From: Candidatus Dormiibacterota bacterium | GTDB taxonomy: Bacteria; Chloroflexota; Dormibacteria; Dormibacterales; Dormibacteraceae | DNA length: 64,000 bases | Direction of reading: 5' to 3' | Assembly (NCBI GenBank): GCA_024280995.1 | Contig: JAMXLM010000018.1 | Coordinates: forward strand, 186,001-250,000 | Part shown: piece by piece, positions 47,752 to 55,174 of the stretch | Position numbering within the stretch: the stretch's first letter is position 1 | Layout: the number at the start of each line of letters is the position of its first letter | Notes under the pieces: model-generated | Told to the model about the DNA's origin: nothing | The model's input: only the letters and a program-made list of their open reading frames with translations | Databases searched by the model: none | Translations under genes and position numbers: made by a program

Positions 47752-48045
47752 TCAAGCGCCAAGCCAGAACGAGAGCACCCACTCGACGATCACGGCGGCA
47801 ACCCAGCCGCCGATGGTTGCAAATGCCGCGGTGATGATGGCCGCGGTCATCGAGCGCAAGAGCCACGCAGCCGCGCCGGCGACCAGGCCGAGGGCGATCA
47901 CCGCCACCGCACCGAGGTTGACCACCCCGACCATGCGGTACTGACCGCCGGAGAACGCGAACAGGAAGGTGGTGACCAGCCAACCGAGGGCCGCGGGCAC
48001 GAAAACCAGAACCGCGATGACCAGGATCGCGGCTGCGGCTGGCAT
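47752..48045 (-). CDS. Small four-helix-type membrane protein
   Basis: 97 aa, three hydrophobic segments (ILVIAVLVFVPAALGWLVTT; VVNLGAVAVIALGLVAGAAA; ITAAFATIGGWVAAVIVEWV). Not recognised. The start is the ATG at 48043-48045 (MPAAAAILVI); the open frame extends upstream across the tRNA gene and is not real there. Its 5' side faces the selenocysteine tRNA. Confidence 0.65.
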   Translation of the reverse strand: MPAAAAILVIAVLVFVPAALGWLVTTFLFAFSGGQYRMVGVVNLGAVAVIALGLVAGAAAWLLRSMTAAIITAAFATIGGWVAAVIVEWVLSFWLGA

Positions 48046-48124
48046 GGGTTTCGACACTCGAGCGAAGTTTGGACTAAGCGGGATCTGGGGCCGGTGCAGG
48101 AAAACCTGGGCTAGCGCGACAAAA

Positions 48125-48130
48125 TATCTT
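48125..48130 (+). promoter_or_regulatory. Possible -10 box of the selenocysteine tRNA
   Basis: TATCTT five bases before the tRNA 5' end. No clear -35. CAGG-AAAA-CCTG (48097-48108) just upstream is a small hairpin. Confidence 0.3.
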
Positions 48131-48135
48131 CTTCC

Positions 48136-48235
48136 GGGGATGTTCGAGGACTGGTGTCCTCCGCGGTCTTCAAAACCGTTTGCGGGGCGCTGCTGAGGCG
48201 TCCTGGGTGGGTTCGATTCCCATCCATCCCCGCCA
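48136..48235 (+). tRNA. selC: tRNA-Sec (anticodon UCA)
   Basis: 100 bases including an encoded GCCA end. Acceptor GGGGATG pairs with CATCCCC; D arm GAGGAC-tggt-GTCCTC; anticodon loop CTTCAAA with TCA at 48170-48172; a long variable arm (about 22 bases, GGGGCGCTGCTGAGGCGTCC); T arm GTGGG-TTCGATT-CCCAT. The long extra arm, extended D stem and UCA anticodon together are diagnostic of selenocysteine tRNA. No selA, selB or selD is in the window. Its 3' part is repeated at 49685-49760 and 51103-51128. Confidence 0.95.
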
Positions 48236-48248
48236 GACTTGCTTGTCT

Positions 48249-48269
48249 TGACAGCCAAGATGACAGCCA
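48249..48269 (+). repeat. TGACAGCC repeat, copy A
   Basis: TGACAGCCAAG followed by ATGACAGCCA: an internal direct repeat, present again at 49566-49586 with one mismatch. Just downstream of the tRNA-Sec 3' end, so possibly an integrase arm-type site or integrase remnant. Confidence 0.6.
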
Positions 48270-48311
48270 TGGCCTCTGAGTCTTCCGGGTGCGCTGCACC
48301 AGGCTATCGGC

Positions 48312-48905
48312 ATGGGTTCTGAGCACTCGGTCGACTTGGGCGACCGTGGAATCCGGTATCTACGGACTGAAGTCGCGTATGAAGGCCTGCTTAACGAGCT
48401 GCTGCGGCAACAGCCGCTTGAACGAGGTCGCGTCTTAACCGCGGCGTTCAAGGAGACCGATCTACCCTCCGACTTCGACGAAGATCTCGATGCCCGTGTG
48501 TCAAGGCTTCAATGGGACTTTGTAATCGAGCTCGTGGTCAGGTTCTTGAGCCAATCGAAGGACGCTGTCGCCGTATTCCAACATCCACATGCGACCCCTG
48601 ACGCTAAGTGGCTGTCCGTAAAGCCCGTCCCATACGTCACCGCTGAGCAAGACGTGTTCTTTGTGATCAATTCGTCTTGGGCAGAGCGGGACCGAGTCGA
48701 GCAAGCCCTGGTTACGGCCGGTGCCCAGCAAGAAATCGGCGTGTTGAGTCATCACGCCGGCCTTGCCAACCAGGCACACGGTGCCGTTGATCGCTCGGTC
48801 CTTCAGCAGGTCGTTCATGACTTGGAAGCGATCATTCTTCGAGCGTTTGACGCCGAGGGATACATGGTCTGGTTGCCGGCGATCCAGGCAGCGGACTCGG
48901 ACTAG
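48312..48905 (+). CDS. Uncharacterised island protein
   Basis: 197 aa, ATG start. Not recognised. Contains VAYEGLLNELLRQQPLERGR, SRLQWDFVIELVVRFLSQSKD, KPVPYVTAEQDVFFVINSSWAERDRVEQAL and HHAGLANQAHGAVDRSVL. GC is somewhat lower than in core genes. It lies between tRNA-Sec and the VapBC operator within island 1. No phage or transposase motif is visible. Confidence 0.6.
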   Translation: MGSEHSVDLGDRGIRYLRTEVAYEGLLNELLRQQPLERGRVLTAAFKETDLPSDFDEDLDARVSRLQWDFVIELVVRFLSQSKDAVAVFQHPHATPDAKWLSVKPVPYVTAEQDVFFVINSSWAERDRVEQALVTAGAQQEIGVLSHHAGLANQAHGAVDRSVLQQVVHDLEAIILRAFDAEGYMVWLPAIQAADSD

Positions 48906-48920
48906 GCGCTTCCGGCGTTG

Positions 48921-48949
48921 GTATATACGGTCACCTGGTCGTATATACT
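48921..48949 (+). promoter_or_regulatory. VapB operator pair and -10 box
   Basis: GTATATAC at 48921-48928 and again at 48941-48948, 20 bases apart (about two helical turns). Each is a perfect palindrome. TATACT (48944-48949) in the second is the likely -10, eight bases before the vapB ATG. VapBC complexes usually repress by binding such paired palindromes. Confidence 0.65.
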
Positions 48950-48957
48950 TGTGGGCA

Positions 48958-49152
48958 ATGAGTAAGCATTTGGTCGACATTGATGACGAGGCGCTCGGCG
49001 CTGCCCAGGCCCGGCTTGGCACCGAGACGATCAAAGACACCGTCAATGAGGCACTTCGTCAAGTTAGCCACGGTCGGAAGAAGGAGGTCGCGCGCTCGAT
49101 CGACGTCCTCATTCGCGCCACACTGCAGGACCGTGAACGGGCGTGGCGCTGA
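48958..49152 (+). CDS. vapB: VapB-type antitoxin
   Basis: 64 aa. SKHLVDIDDEALGAAQARLG, with the family TETIKDTVNEALRQ, is the ribbon-helix-helix-like VapB pattern; the C-terminal basic helix would wrap the toxin. The ATG is fixed by the -10 box and operator. It overlaps vapC by ten bases. Confidence 0.85.
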   Translation: MSKHLVDIDDEALGAAQARLGTETIKDTVNEALRQVSHGRKKEVARSIDVLIRATLQDRERAWR

Positions 49153-49556
49153 CGCACCTCGTCGACACAAGCGTTCTGACCCGTCTTGGTGCGCCGAGCG
49201 TGCGATCCGTCGTCGAGCCCCTGGCAGCGGCTGGCCAGCTGGGCCGGGCGGGGATCTCGGACCTGGAGGTCGGTTACTCGGCGCGGAACTTACGCGAATG
49301 GGATGGCCTCCAGGGAGCGCTGGCTGCGTTCGGTCTGGTTGAGAGCGAGGCACGCCATTTCAACCGGGCACGCCAGGTCCAACGCCTCCTTGCAAGTCGT
49401 AGTCAGTCAGGCCGAAAGATCCCTGACTTGCTGGTGGCTGCCGCCGCTGAGGATGCCGGCTTGGTCGTGTTGCATTACGACGCCGACTTCGACCGCATCT
49501 CGGCTGTCACAGGCCAGAGATGTGAATGGGTGGTGCCGGCGGGCAGTATCGACTGA
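49143..49556 (+). CDS. vapC: VapC-type PIN-domain ribonuclease toxin
   Basis: 137 aa. Acidic PIN residues: Asp 8 (HLVDTSVLTRL), Glu 42 (ISDLEVGYSA), Asp 95 (KIPDLLVAAAAEDAGL) and Asp 113/115 (LHYDADFDRI). All are intact, so it should cut RNA, commonly tRNA or rRNA loops. GTG start inside the end of vapB. Its location next to a selenocysteine tRNA fragment is probably only the island site. Confidence 0.9.
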   Translation: MALTHLVDTSVLTRLGAPSVRSVVEPLAAAGQLGRAGISDLEVGYSARNLREWDGLQGALAAFGLVESEARHFNRARQVQRLLASRSQSGRKIPDLLVAAAAEDAGLVVLHYDADFDRISAVTGQRCEWVVPAGSID

Positions 49557-49565
49557 ATCGCTTCA

Positions 49566-49586
49566 TGACAGCCAAGTTGACAGCCA
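49566..49586 (+). repeat. TGACAGCC repeat, copy B
   Basis: TGACAGCCAAG then TTGACAGCCA, one mismatch from copy A at 48249-48269. It lies 99 bases before the tRNA-Sec fragment, near the far end of island 1. Confidence 0.6.
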
Positions 49587-49684
49587 ACTTCGCGAACTAA
49601 AGCGGACAGTCGCGAACGTCAGTGGACTCAGTGGCCGCTGATTTGATCTCGCGTGGACGGTCGCGGACGAAGGCGGATGTCAAA

Positions 49685-49760
49685 TCCGCGGTCTTCAAAA
49701 CCGTCTGCGGGGCGCTGCTGAGGCGTCCTGGGTGGGTTCGATTCCCATCCATCCCCGCCA
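49685..49760 (+). pseudogene. tRNA-Sec 3' fragment (island boundary 1)
   Basis: 76 bases identical to the last 76 of tRNA-Sec (48160-48235) except one T-to-C change. It covers the anticodon arm, variable arm, T arm and CCA but lacks the acceptor 5' strand and D arm, so cannot be a working tRNA. This is what tRNA-targeted integration leaves at the distal end. The 49561-49935 gap holds this and repeat B and no gene. Confidence 0.9.
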
Positions 49761-49935
49761 ACCTTCGCGACGGTAGCCCGCCGATCTTGCCTGCTGCCGG
49801 CAGTTTCGGTAATTCCACCGATTCGCGCTCCCGACCTCGTCCTTAGCTTGGTAACGCCATGGCTCAATCCCAACGGCAGAGGTTTCGGCATGTCTGCCTG
49901 GACCCGACCGTGACCACGCTCGCGACCCGGCTTTG

Positions 49936-50646
49936 ATGCTTTCGCCACGGGCACGCGCTCGACTGTCTGGCGTTTTTCAGGCGTTGGAGGGCCTGCCGGC
50001 AGTGTTCGGACAGACCATCGTGCTCGGGATGCTTGCGGTCAACGGCAGCGCCTCGGCGACTGCGCACAACATCCTCGCCAACGAGACGCTGTATCGGACT
50101 GGGTTCGCCATACCGCTGCTCGCTGTCGGCTTTCACATCACATGGGCGCTGCTGATCTACCAGCTGTTCCGAGTCGTGAACCGCACGATCAACCAGCTGG
50201 CGTTGCTGGTTATCCTCGTCGGCTGTTCGCTCCAGGCGGCCGCCGCGGTCGTCTACCTGAGCCCGCTGCTCTACTTGCAGGCGGGGTTCACTCAACTCGA
50301 CACCGTCCCGCTGCTGATCAATCTGAGCCACGTCACGTTCGACGTTTACCTGATCTTCTTCGGGCTGTGGTGCGTCTTGCTCGGCTACTTGATCATGCGA
50401 TCGACGTTCATGCCTCGGGTCATCGGTGCGCTGCTCGTGGCGGACGGTCTCGGATGGATGACCTACCTGGTTCCGCCGTTTGCGACGTCCATCTTCCCGG
50501 CGATCGCCGTAGTGGCAGGCGTGGCGGAGTTTTCGCTGCTGTTGTGGATGCTGATCTTCGGCGTGAGCAATGACCGGTGGTACGAGCAAGCGCGCGCATC
50601 GAAGTTGGCTCGAGAACGTGCACTTGAACCTGAACCTTGCGGTTAA
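49936..50646 (+). CDS. DUF4386-family membrane protein
   Basis: 236 aa with about six membrane segments; RLSGVFQALEGLPAVFGQTI, LANETLYRTGFAIPLLAVGFHI and FGLWCVLLGYLIMRSTFMPRVIGALLVADGLGWM match DUF4386. Function unknown. ATG at 49936 taken; a TTG at 49933 is in frame. First of two membrane-protein genes on island 2. Confidence 0.8.
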   Translation: MLSPRARARLSGVFQALEGLPAVFGQTIVLGMLAVNGSASATAHNILANETLYRTGFAIPLLAVGFHITWALLIYQLFRVVNRTINQLALLVILVGCSLQAAAAVVYLSPLLYLQAGFTQLDTVPLLINLSHVTFDVYLIFFGLWCVLLGYLIMRSTFMPRVIGALLVADGLGWMTYLVPPFATSIFPAIAVVAGVAEFSLLLWMLIFGVSNDRWYEQARASKLARERALEPEPCG

Positions 50647-50667
50647 CAGAAACGGCGCACGCCGGCG

Positions 50668-50673
50668 TAGAGT
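50668..50673 (+). promoter_or_regulatory. -10 box TAGAGT
   Basis: TAGAGT nine bases before the GTG at 50683; leaderless spacing. Confidence 0.4.
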
Positions 50674-50682
50674 CGCTGAACT

Positions 50683-51087
50683 GTGCCGCTTCTTTCGGCG
50701 ATCGAGGTCTGGTTCGGCTTGCTCGGGTCCGGCGTTGCAACACTTTTTACGGCAATCTTGGCCGGGCGCAGTCAGAGCATCTGGAAGGTGACCTCGCTGA
50801 TTGTCCTTGAGCTCGTGCTGTTCGGTGCAGCGCTCGTCTCGTGGTTCTTCGTGGTCTGGTTCGTCGCAAAGACTCTGATGACGATCGGTCTAGCAGCGAG
50901 CAGCGCGCTGCTCTTCGGGATCGTTATTGGCATCGCGGCGTTGGCTCTTGCGATCCTGGCGTGTCTGCGTCTCGTGCAAGCGGGCTACACAGTGTTCGGT
51001 GCAAAGACTCGCTTTACGTCAGACTTCGGCAATTCCCTCTGGTTCGGTCGGGTGGGTCCGTTCCGGCCGAAGGACTTTCAGCAGTAG
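50683..51087 (+). CDS. Uncharacterised membrane protein of island 2
   Basis: 134 aa. Three to four hydrophobic segments (IEVWFGLLGSGVATLFTAIL; VTSLIVLELVLFGAALVSWF; SSALLFGIVIGIAALALAIL), with a polar C-terminus. Not recognised. It lies between the DUF4386 gene and the third tRNA-Sec repeat. Confidence 0.65.
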   Translation: MPLLSAIEVWFGLLGSGVATLFTAILAGRSQSIWKVTSLIVLELVLFGAALVSWFFVVWFVAKTLMTIGLAASSALLFGIVIGIAALALAILACLRLVQAGYTVFGAKTRFTSDFGNSLWFGRVGPFRPKDFQQ

Positions 51088-51102
51088 CGGCACCGAAAGC
51101 CT

Positions 51103-51128
51103 GGTTCGATTCCCATCCATCCCCGCCA
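51103..51128 (+). repeat. tRNA-Sec 3' end repeat (island boundary 2)
   Basis: 26 bases identical to the tRNA-Sec 3' end from the T arm through CCA (GGTTCGATTCCC to CCCCGCCA). Third copy, closing a second segment of about 1.37 kb. Confidence 0.85.
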
Positions 51129-51178
51129 TCGTCCACGCACTGCGGTCATCACCTGCGGGACGTCGTAATACTGGAACC

Positions 51179-51763
51179 ATGAGCGACACCCGACACGACC
51201 CCATGCAGCTGCCGGCCGACCTCCCCGTCCCGGTTGACGACGGGGCGGCGAACCACCTCCTCGGGTCACGCGTCCCCGAGATCGCCCTGTCTGCCACCGA
51301 TGGCCGTCGCGTTTCCCTGGGCTCGATTCGCGGGCGGCGCGTCGTCGTCTACGCCTATCCGCGCACGGGCCGGCCGGGCGAGGCGCCTCTTGTCGACGAC
51401 TGGGACCTGATCCCCGGCGCTCGTGGCTGCACGCCCGAGACATGCGGCTTCCGCGACCATCACGCCGAGCTCAGCGCGGCCGGCGCCGAGGTGTTCGGGT
51501 TGTCGACTCAGGACACGGCCTATCAGCAGGAGCTCGTGTCGCGGCTGAAGCTGCCGTACGCGATCCTCTCCGACTCGGATCTTGCGCTGACTCGCGCTTG
51601 GGGACTGCCTCACTTCGAGGCGGGCGGCCAGACGTTGCTGCGCCGCCTCACCCTGGTCATAAGGGATGGCGTGGTCGAGCACCTGTGGTACCCGGTGTTT
51701 CCTCCGGACAGCCACGCCGACCAGGTCCTGGCATGGCTTCACGCCCAACCGGTTCGTGCGTAA
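51179..51763 (+). CDS. Peroxiredoxin (AhpC/TSA, Bcp/PrxQ type)
   Basis: 194 aa. VPEIALSATDGRRVSLGSIRG, VVYAYPRTGRPGEAP and the Cys pair in ARGCTPETCGFRDHHAEL: peroxidatic plus nearby resolving Cys five residues apart, the PrxQ spacing. The usual P-x-x-x-T-x-x-C is altered (RTGRPGEAP precedes an insertion). Reduced by thioredoxin in this family. ATG at 51179, with AATACT six bases upstream. It is the first core gene after the islands. Confidence 0.85.
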   Translation: MSDTRHDPMQLPADLPVPVDDGAANHLLGSRVPEIALSATDGRRVSLGSIRGRRVVVYAYPRTGRPGEAPLVDDWDLIPGARGCTPETCGFRDHHAELSAAGAEVFGLSTQDTAYQQELVSRLKLPYAILSDSDLALTRAWGLPHFEAGGQTLLRRLTLVIRDGVVEHLWYPVFPPDSHADQVLAWLHAQPVRA

Positions 51764-51775
51764 TCGGCCGGCACC

Positions 51776-52564
51776 ATGTATCCATTCGAGCGATTCACCG
51801 AACGCGCGAAGAAGGTGCTCACGCTTGCCCAACAGGAGGCCGAGCGCTCACACCACAGCTACATCGGAACAGAGCACCTGCTCCTGGGGCTTCTGCGCGA
51901 GGGTGACGGCCTGGCGGCCAGGGTTCTCAAGAACCTCGGCGTAGAGATCGGCAAGGTCCGCGAGGTGATCGAGTCGGTCCTCGGTCGCAACGAGCGGATC
52001 GTCATCCAGCAGATCATTCCGACCTCGCGTGTGAAGCAGGTGATCGAGATCTCCTTCGAAGAGGCGCGGCGCATGGGCCACAACTACGTCGGCACCGAGC
52101 ACCTGCTCCTGGGACTTCTGATCGAAGGCGAGGGCATCGCGGCGCACGTGCTCGAGGACCTCAAGGTCACCGTCGAGAAGGCCCGTGACGAGATCGAGCG
52201 ATTGCTCGCGGCCGGTGCTCCTGCCGACCCCGTGCCTGCGCGCCATATGGACGTGCCGCGAGCTCCACGTACCGGTCCCGGGACGGACCTGGAGAACCTC
52301 GAGGCACTGCTCGCTGATGCTCGGATTGCCGAGCTGCTTCGCGAGGCTGGGCTCGACGTCGAGAAGCTCGTGGAGACGCTCAAGACCGCCCCCGAAACGG
52401 TGTTGGACATGCGAGAGTCCCTGGCCGCCCTGAACAAGGAGCTGGAACAGGCCGTCAAAGTCGCCGATTACAGGCAGGCGGCGAAGGTCCAAGAAGCTCG
52501 CGACGAGATCGCCGCGAGGTTGCACAGCGCCGAGCAGGATTGGCTCGACGCGCTGACTCGCTGA
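51776..52564 (+). CDS. Stand-alone Clp-N domain protein with UVR motif
   Basis: 262 aa. Residues 1-145 contain two Clp_N repeats (FERFTERAKKVLTLAQQEAE, IGTEHLLLGLLREGDGLAARVL; then ISFEEARRMGHNYVGTEHLL). A linker is followed by a UVR-type coiled helix (ALNKELEQAVKVADYRQAAK, about 220-250). No AAA+ domain is present. In ClpC these parts recruit adaptors; alone it may act as an adaptor, substrate receptor or ClpC modulator, as with ClpS-like or McsA-like factors. Confidence 0.88.
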   Translation: MYPFERFTERAKKVLTLAQQEAERSHHSYIGTEHLLLGLLREGDGLAARVLKNLGVEIGKVREVIESVLGRNERIVIQQIIPTSRVKQVIEISFEEARRMGHNYVGTEHLLLGLLIEGEGIAAHVLEDLKVTVEKARDEIERLLAAGAPADPVPARHMDVPRAPRTGPGTDLENLEALLADARIAELLREAGLDVEKLVETLKTAPETVLDMRESLAALNKELEQAVKVADYRQAAKVQEARDEIAARLHSAEQDWLDALTR

Positions 52565-52565
52565 G

Positions 52566-52571
52566 TAGTCT
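52566..52571 (+). promoter_or_regulatory. -10 box TAGTCT of the YjbR gene
   Basis: TAGTCT eight bases before the ATG at 52580; leaderless spacing. Confidence 0.45.
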
Positions 52572-52579
52572 GCTTCGGA

Positions 52580-52924
52580 ATGGTCACCCTCGCCGAAGTC
52601 CGCGCCGTTGCCGGCCGGCTGCCGCGCAGCTACGAAGCGCTCGTCGGAGGACGGGTGAAGTTTCGCGTCGGACGGATCGTGTACCTGGCCTTCTCCGGGG
52701 ACGAATCGATCATGGGGTTCGCGTTCCCAAAGGAAGAGCGGGAGTTCTTGATCGGCGGGTCTCCGAAGAAGTTCATGCACCCGAGCAAGTCGGACATGCG
52801 CTACCACTGGGTGCTGGCTCGCCTGTCCGAGTTGGACCGGCGTGAGATGGTCGAGTTGGTCGAGGACGCGTGGCGGATGGTCGTTCCTCGCTCGGTCGCC
52901 GCGACGCTCGATCGAGCGCCGTGA
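52580..52924 (+). CDS. MmcQ/YjbR-family protein
   Basis: 114 aa, CyaY-like fold. VRAVAGRLPRSYEALVGGRVKFRVGRIVYLAFS and DMRYHWVLARLSELDRREMVELVEDAWRMVVPRS match the YjbR pattern. Suggested DNA-binding role, unproven. Followed by a strong terminator. Confidence 0.85.
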   Translation: MVTLAEVRAVAGRLPRSYEALVGGRVKFRVGRIVYLAFSGDESIMGFAFPKEEREFLIGGSPKKFMHPSKSDMRYHWVLARLSELDRREMVELVEDAWRMVVPRSVAATLDRAP

Positions 52925-52930
52925 TAGAAC

Positions 52931-52967
52931 GGGGGAGCCGGGCTACTTGGTTCGCCCGGCTCCCTTT
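52931..52967. terminator. Strong bidirectional terminator
   Basis: GGGAGCCGGGC-tacttggttc-GCCCGGCTCCC followed by TTT: eleven perfect pairs between the convergent YjbR and Ig-repeat genes. Confidence 0.85.
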
Positions 52968-52976
52968 GAACTCAGC

Positions 52977-54926
52977 CTACGAAAGTGGGCAGCCTGCGCT
53001 GCCGTTGTTGGCGGCGTCGATCTGAGCCGCGAGGTTGACGATCGTGTTGCGGTCTCCACTGGCCAATGCGCCGTTCACGGCCGAGATGATCTGGCCGGCG
53101 GTCATTGGGTAGGCAACGCCCGGGTTCGACGCGTTCAGAATCCCGGCGATCGCTGCCCTCAGCAATATCTGGGAAGCACCGTTGAGGTCACTTCCACCCT
53201 GGAATGCGAGACCCTGAGCCAACGTCGCGCTCGCGAGCGAGCTGCCGTTGCTTCCGTCAGGGAAGGTGGACGGAACGATGAACACGGAGCCCACCGTCTG
53301 TCCCGGCGTGAAGGTCACCCAGAGCGAGAAGTGCTTCGGGTTCTTCCAGAATCCCGGCGTGCATCCCTGCGCGCCGAGCGGCTTGGTGATCACGACTTGC
53401 TCGGCTCCACAGCCGCTGGTGGCTGAGTTGTTGTTGGCGTCGCCGCTGTACGTCGCGATCCAGTTGTAGGTCCCGGCGGCGGTCGTCACGAAGCTCGCGG
53501 ACGAAGCCGAGCCGGAAACCAGAGCCACACCAGCAAAGCCGGCGTGACCGCTGACAAGGTTTGGCCCGCTGCAGGTCGTATCGCCCGGGCCGAAGAGCAT
53601 GAAGGTGACGGTTCCTGTCGGGTGGAAGCCGCCAGTCACGGTCGCGTTGTCGGAGATGGCAATTCCAACGGTTCCACCGGTCGGGGTGGGAGTGGTCGAG
53701 ATTGCGGGGGAAGCCTTGCCGATGACGACGGCCTCATCGCCGCAGTTGCTCGAGACAGGGTTGTTGTTGGAGTCGCCGTTGTAGGTCGCGACCCACTCGT
53801 AGGTCCCGACGGCGGTGGTGGCAAAGCTCGCGGAGGTCGCCGATGCGCCGCTGAGCGCGACGTTGGCAAAGCCGGACAACGCAGCAACGAGGTTTGGCCC
53901 GCTGCAGGTCGTGTCGCCCGGTCCGAAGAGCTGGAAGGTCACGGTGCCGGTCGGGTTGGCGCCTCCGGTCAAGGTCGCGGTGTCGTGAATCGACGCCCCG
54001 ACGGCCGCGCTGGTAGGAGAAGCCGTGGTCTTGATGCCGGGCGTGGTCGGTGAGATCACGACCGCCTCATCGCCACAGTTGCTGCTGATGGGGAAGTTGT
54101 TGACGTCGCCGTTGTACCTGGCGATCCAGTTGTAGGTCCCGGCCTGCGTCGTCGTGAACTGCGGCGATGCAGCCGAGCCGGACACGAGCGTGATGCCCTT
54201 GAACGAGGCGTTGCCCGCGACCAGGTCGGTCGAGCAGGTGGTGTCACCGGGGCCGAAGAGCGAGAAGCTCACCGTCCCGGTGGGGCTGATTCCGCCGCTG
54301 ACGGTGGCGGAGTCTGAGATCTTGTCACCGACAGTGCCGGTGGTCGGCGACGCCGTGGTTGAGATGCTTGGCGTTCCGCATCCCAACACGCGAATCTCCA
54401 GGCCGGAGAGGCCCTTCTGGTTCGTGAGGCCCTGCTTGGCTACGTCAACCTGGTAGTACCCACACGCCGTAAGGGTGCGGGTGAAAACCAGCGTCTCGGT
54501 CGCGTTGGGACCGATCGAGAACGGGATCAGAGTCGGATTCGGGTCCTGGATTTCCACGGCCAGCTGCTCGTTGAACTGGCCATCGACGATCGCTCCGTTG
54601 ACCACGCCTGGCTGCCCGTCGGAGACGTCGACGTTCTGGTACATGGTGATGTGGTCGAGAAGGAGCTCCAGTGTCATCGACTGCGTCTCGCCGGTCAGGT
54701 TGGTCACGTTCAAGTTGAACGTGAGCGTGTTCTGCCCCTGGGCGAGCGAGTACGGCGTCGGCGATGGGGTGAAGCCGGTCGGCGGCGTGGACGACAGAAT
54801 GCCCAGGTAGTTCGGGTTCCCTTCGGCTGCCATGGCGCCCGTCCAGGGGATGACGGCCATGGCCGCCGAGACGATCGCTGCGGCGCCCGCCTTGTAAATC
54901 CGAGATTTCCATTTGATCGAAGTCAC
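52977..54926 (-). CDS. Secreted protein with three Ig-like repeats
   Basis: 649 aa. Signal peptide (residues 1-33, ending TGAMAAEG). A first domain (residues 35-185) is followed by three tandem repeats of about 105 aa, each with an IS/KTT-P-T opening, GxxPTGTVxFxLFGPGDTTC, and CGDEAVVI ending: Ig-like beta-sandwich repeats each holding a Cys pair. The C-terminal domain starts GCTPGFWKNPKHFSLW, a motif seen in surface proteins, then NGALASGDRNTIVNLAAQID. The GTG at 54926 is set by AGGGAGG seven bases upstream. Likely cell surface or spore/aerial structure component. Confidence 0.88.
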   Translation of the reverse strand: MTSIKWKSRIYKAGAAAIVSAAMAVIPWTGAMAAEGNPNYLGILSSTPPTGFTPSPTPYSLAQGQNTLTFNLNVTNLTGETQSMTLELLLDHITMYQNVDVSDGQPGVVNGAIVDGQFNEQLAVEIQDPNPTLIPFSIGPNATETLVFTRTLTACGYYQVDVAKQGLTNQKGLSGLEIRVLGCGTPSISTTASPTTGTVGDKISDSATVSGGISPTGTVSFSLFGPGDTTCSTDLVAGNASFKGITLVSGSAASPQFTTTQAGTYNWIARYNGDVNNFPISSNCGDEAVVISPTTPGIKTTASPTSAAVGASIHDTATLTGGANPTGTVTFQLFGPGDTTCSGPNLVAALSGFANVALSGASATSASFATTAVGTYEWVATYNGDSNNNPVSSNCGDEAVVIGKASPAISTTPTPTGGTVGIAISDNATVTGGFHPTGTVTFMLFGPGDTTCSGPNLVSGHAGFAGVALVSGSASSASFVTTAAGTYNWIATYSGDANNNSATSGCGAEQVVITKPLGAQGCTPGFWKNPKHFSLWVTFTPGQTVGSVFIVPSTFPDGSNGSSLASATLAQGLAFQGGSDLNGASQILLRAAIAGILNASNPGVAYPMTAGQIISAVNGALASGDRNTIVNLAAQIDAANNGSAGCPLS

Positions 54927-55174
54927 TACGTTCCTCCCTGCTTGCGGACGTCATGTGGCCGTGCCCGCTCGGCTGCGCTCCTGAAGGTCGCCTTAAGAGA
55001 GATAAGCTCTCTGCCCGGGTTGGACAAGGTGAAGGTTGGGGACCGACTAGGACTTTCGACCTCGGTGGGCCCAGCCCTAGACGTGACTGGAATCCCGGAC
55101 CTCGTCCGGAGGCGCCGACACCGGAGCGCGAATCGCCCGCAAGCTTTCGGTAGAAGCCGCCGTTATAGCCACAG
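54927..55174. other. Divergent intergenic region
   Basis: 248 bases between divergent secreted-protein genes. It holds AGAGAG-ataag-CTCTCT (54996-55012) and no open frame that I can support. It probably contains both promoters; no clear boxes were identified. Confidence 0.5.

Noticed and set aside
49685-49760. A second working tRNA-Sec
   Set aside because: The acceptor 5' strand and D arm are missing; upstream bases GGCGGATGT do not restore them.
51179-51763. Peroxiredoxin as a selenoprotein, given the nearby tRNA-Sec
   Set aside because: Both active-site positions are Cys codons and there is no in-frame UGA.
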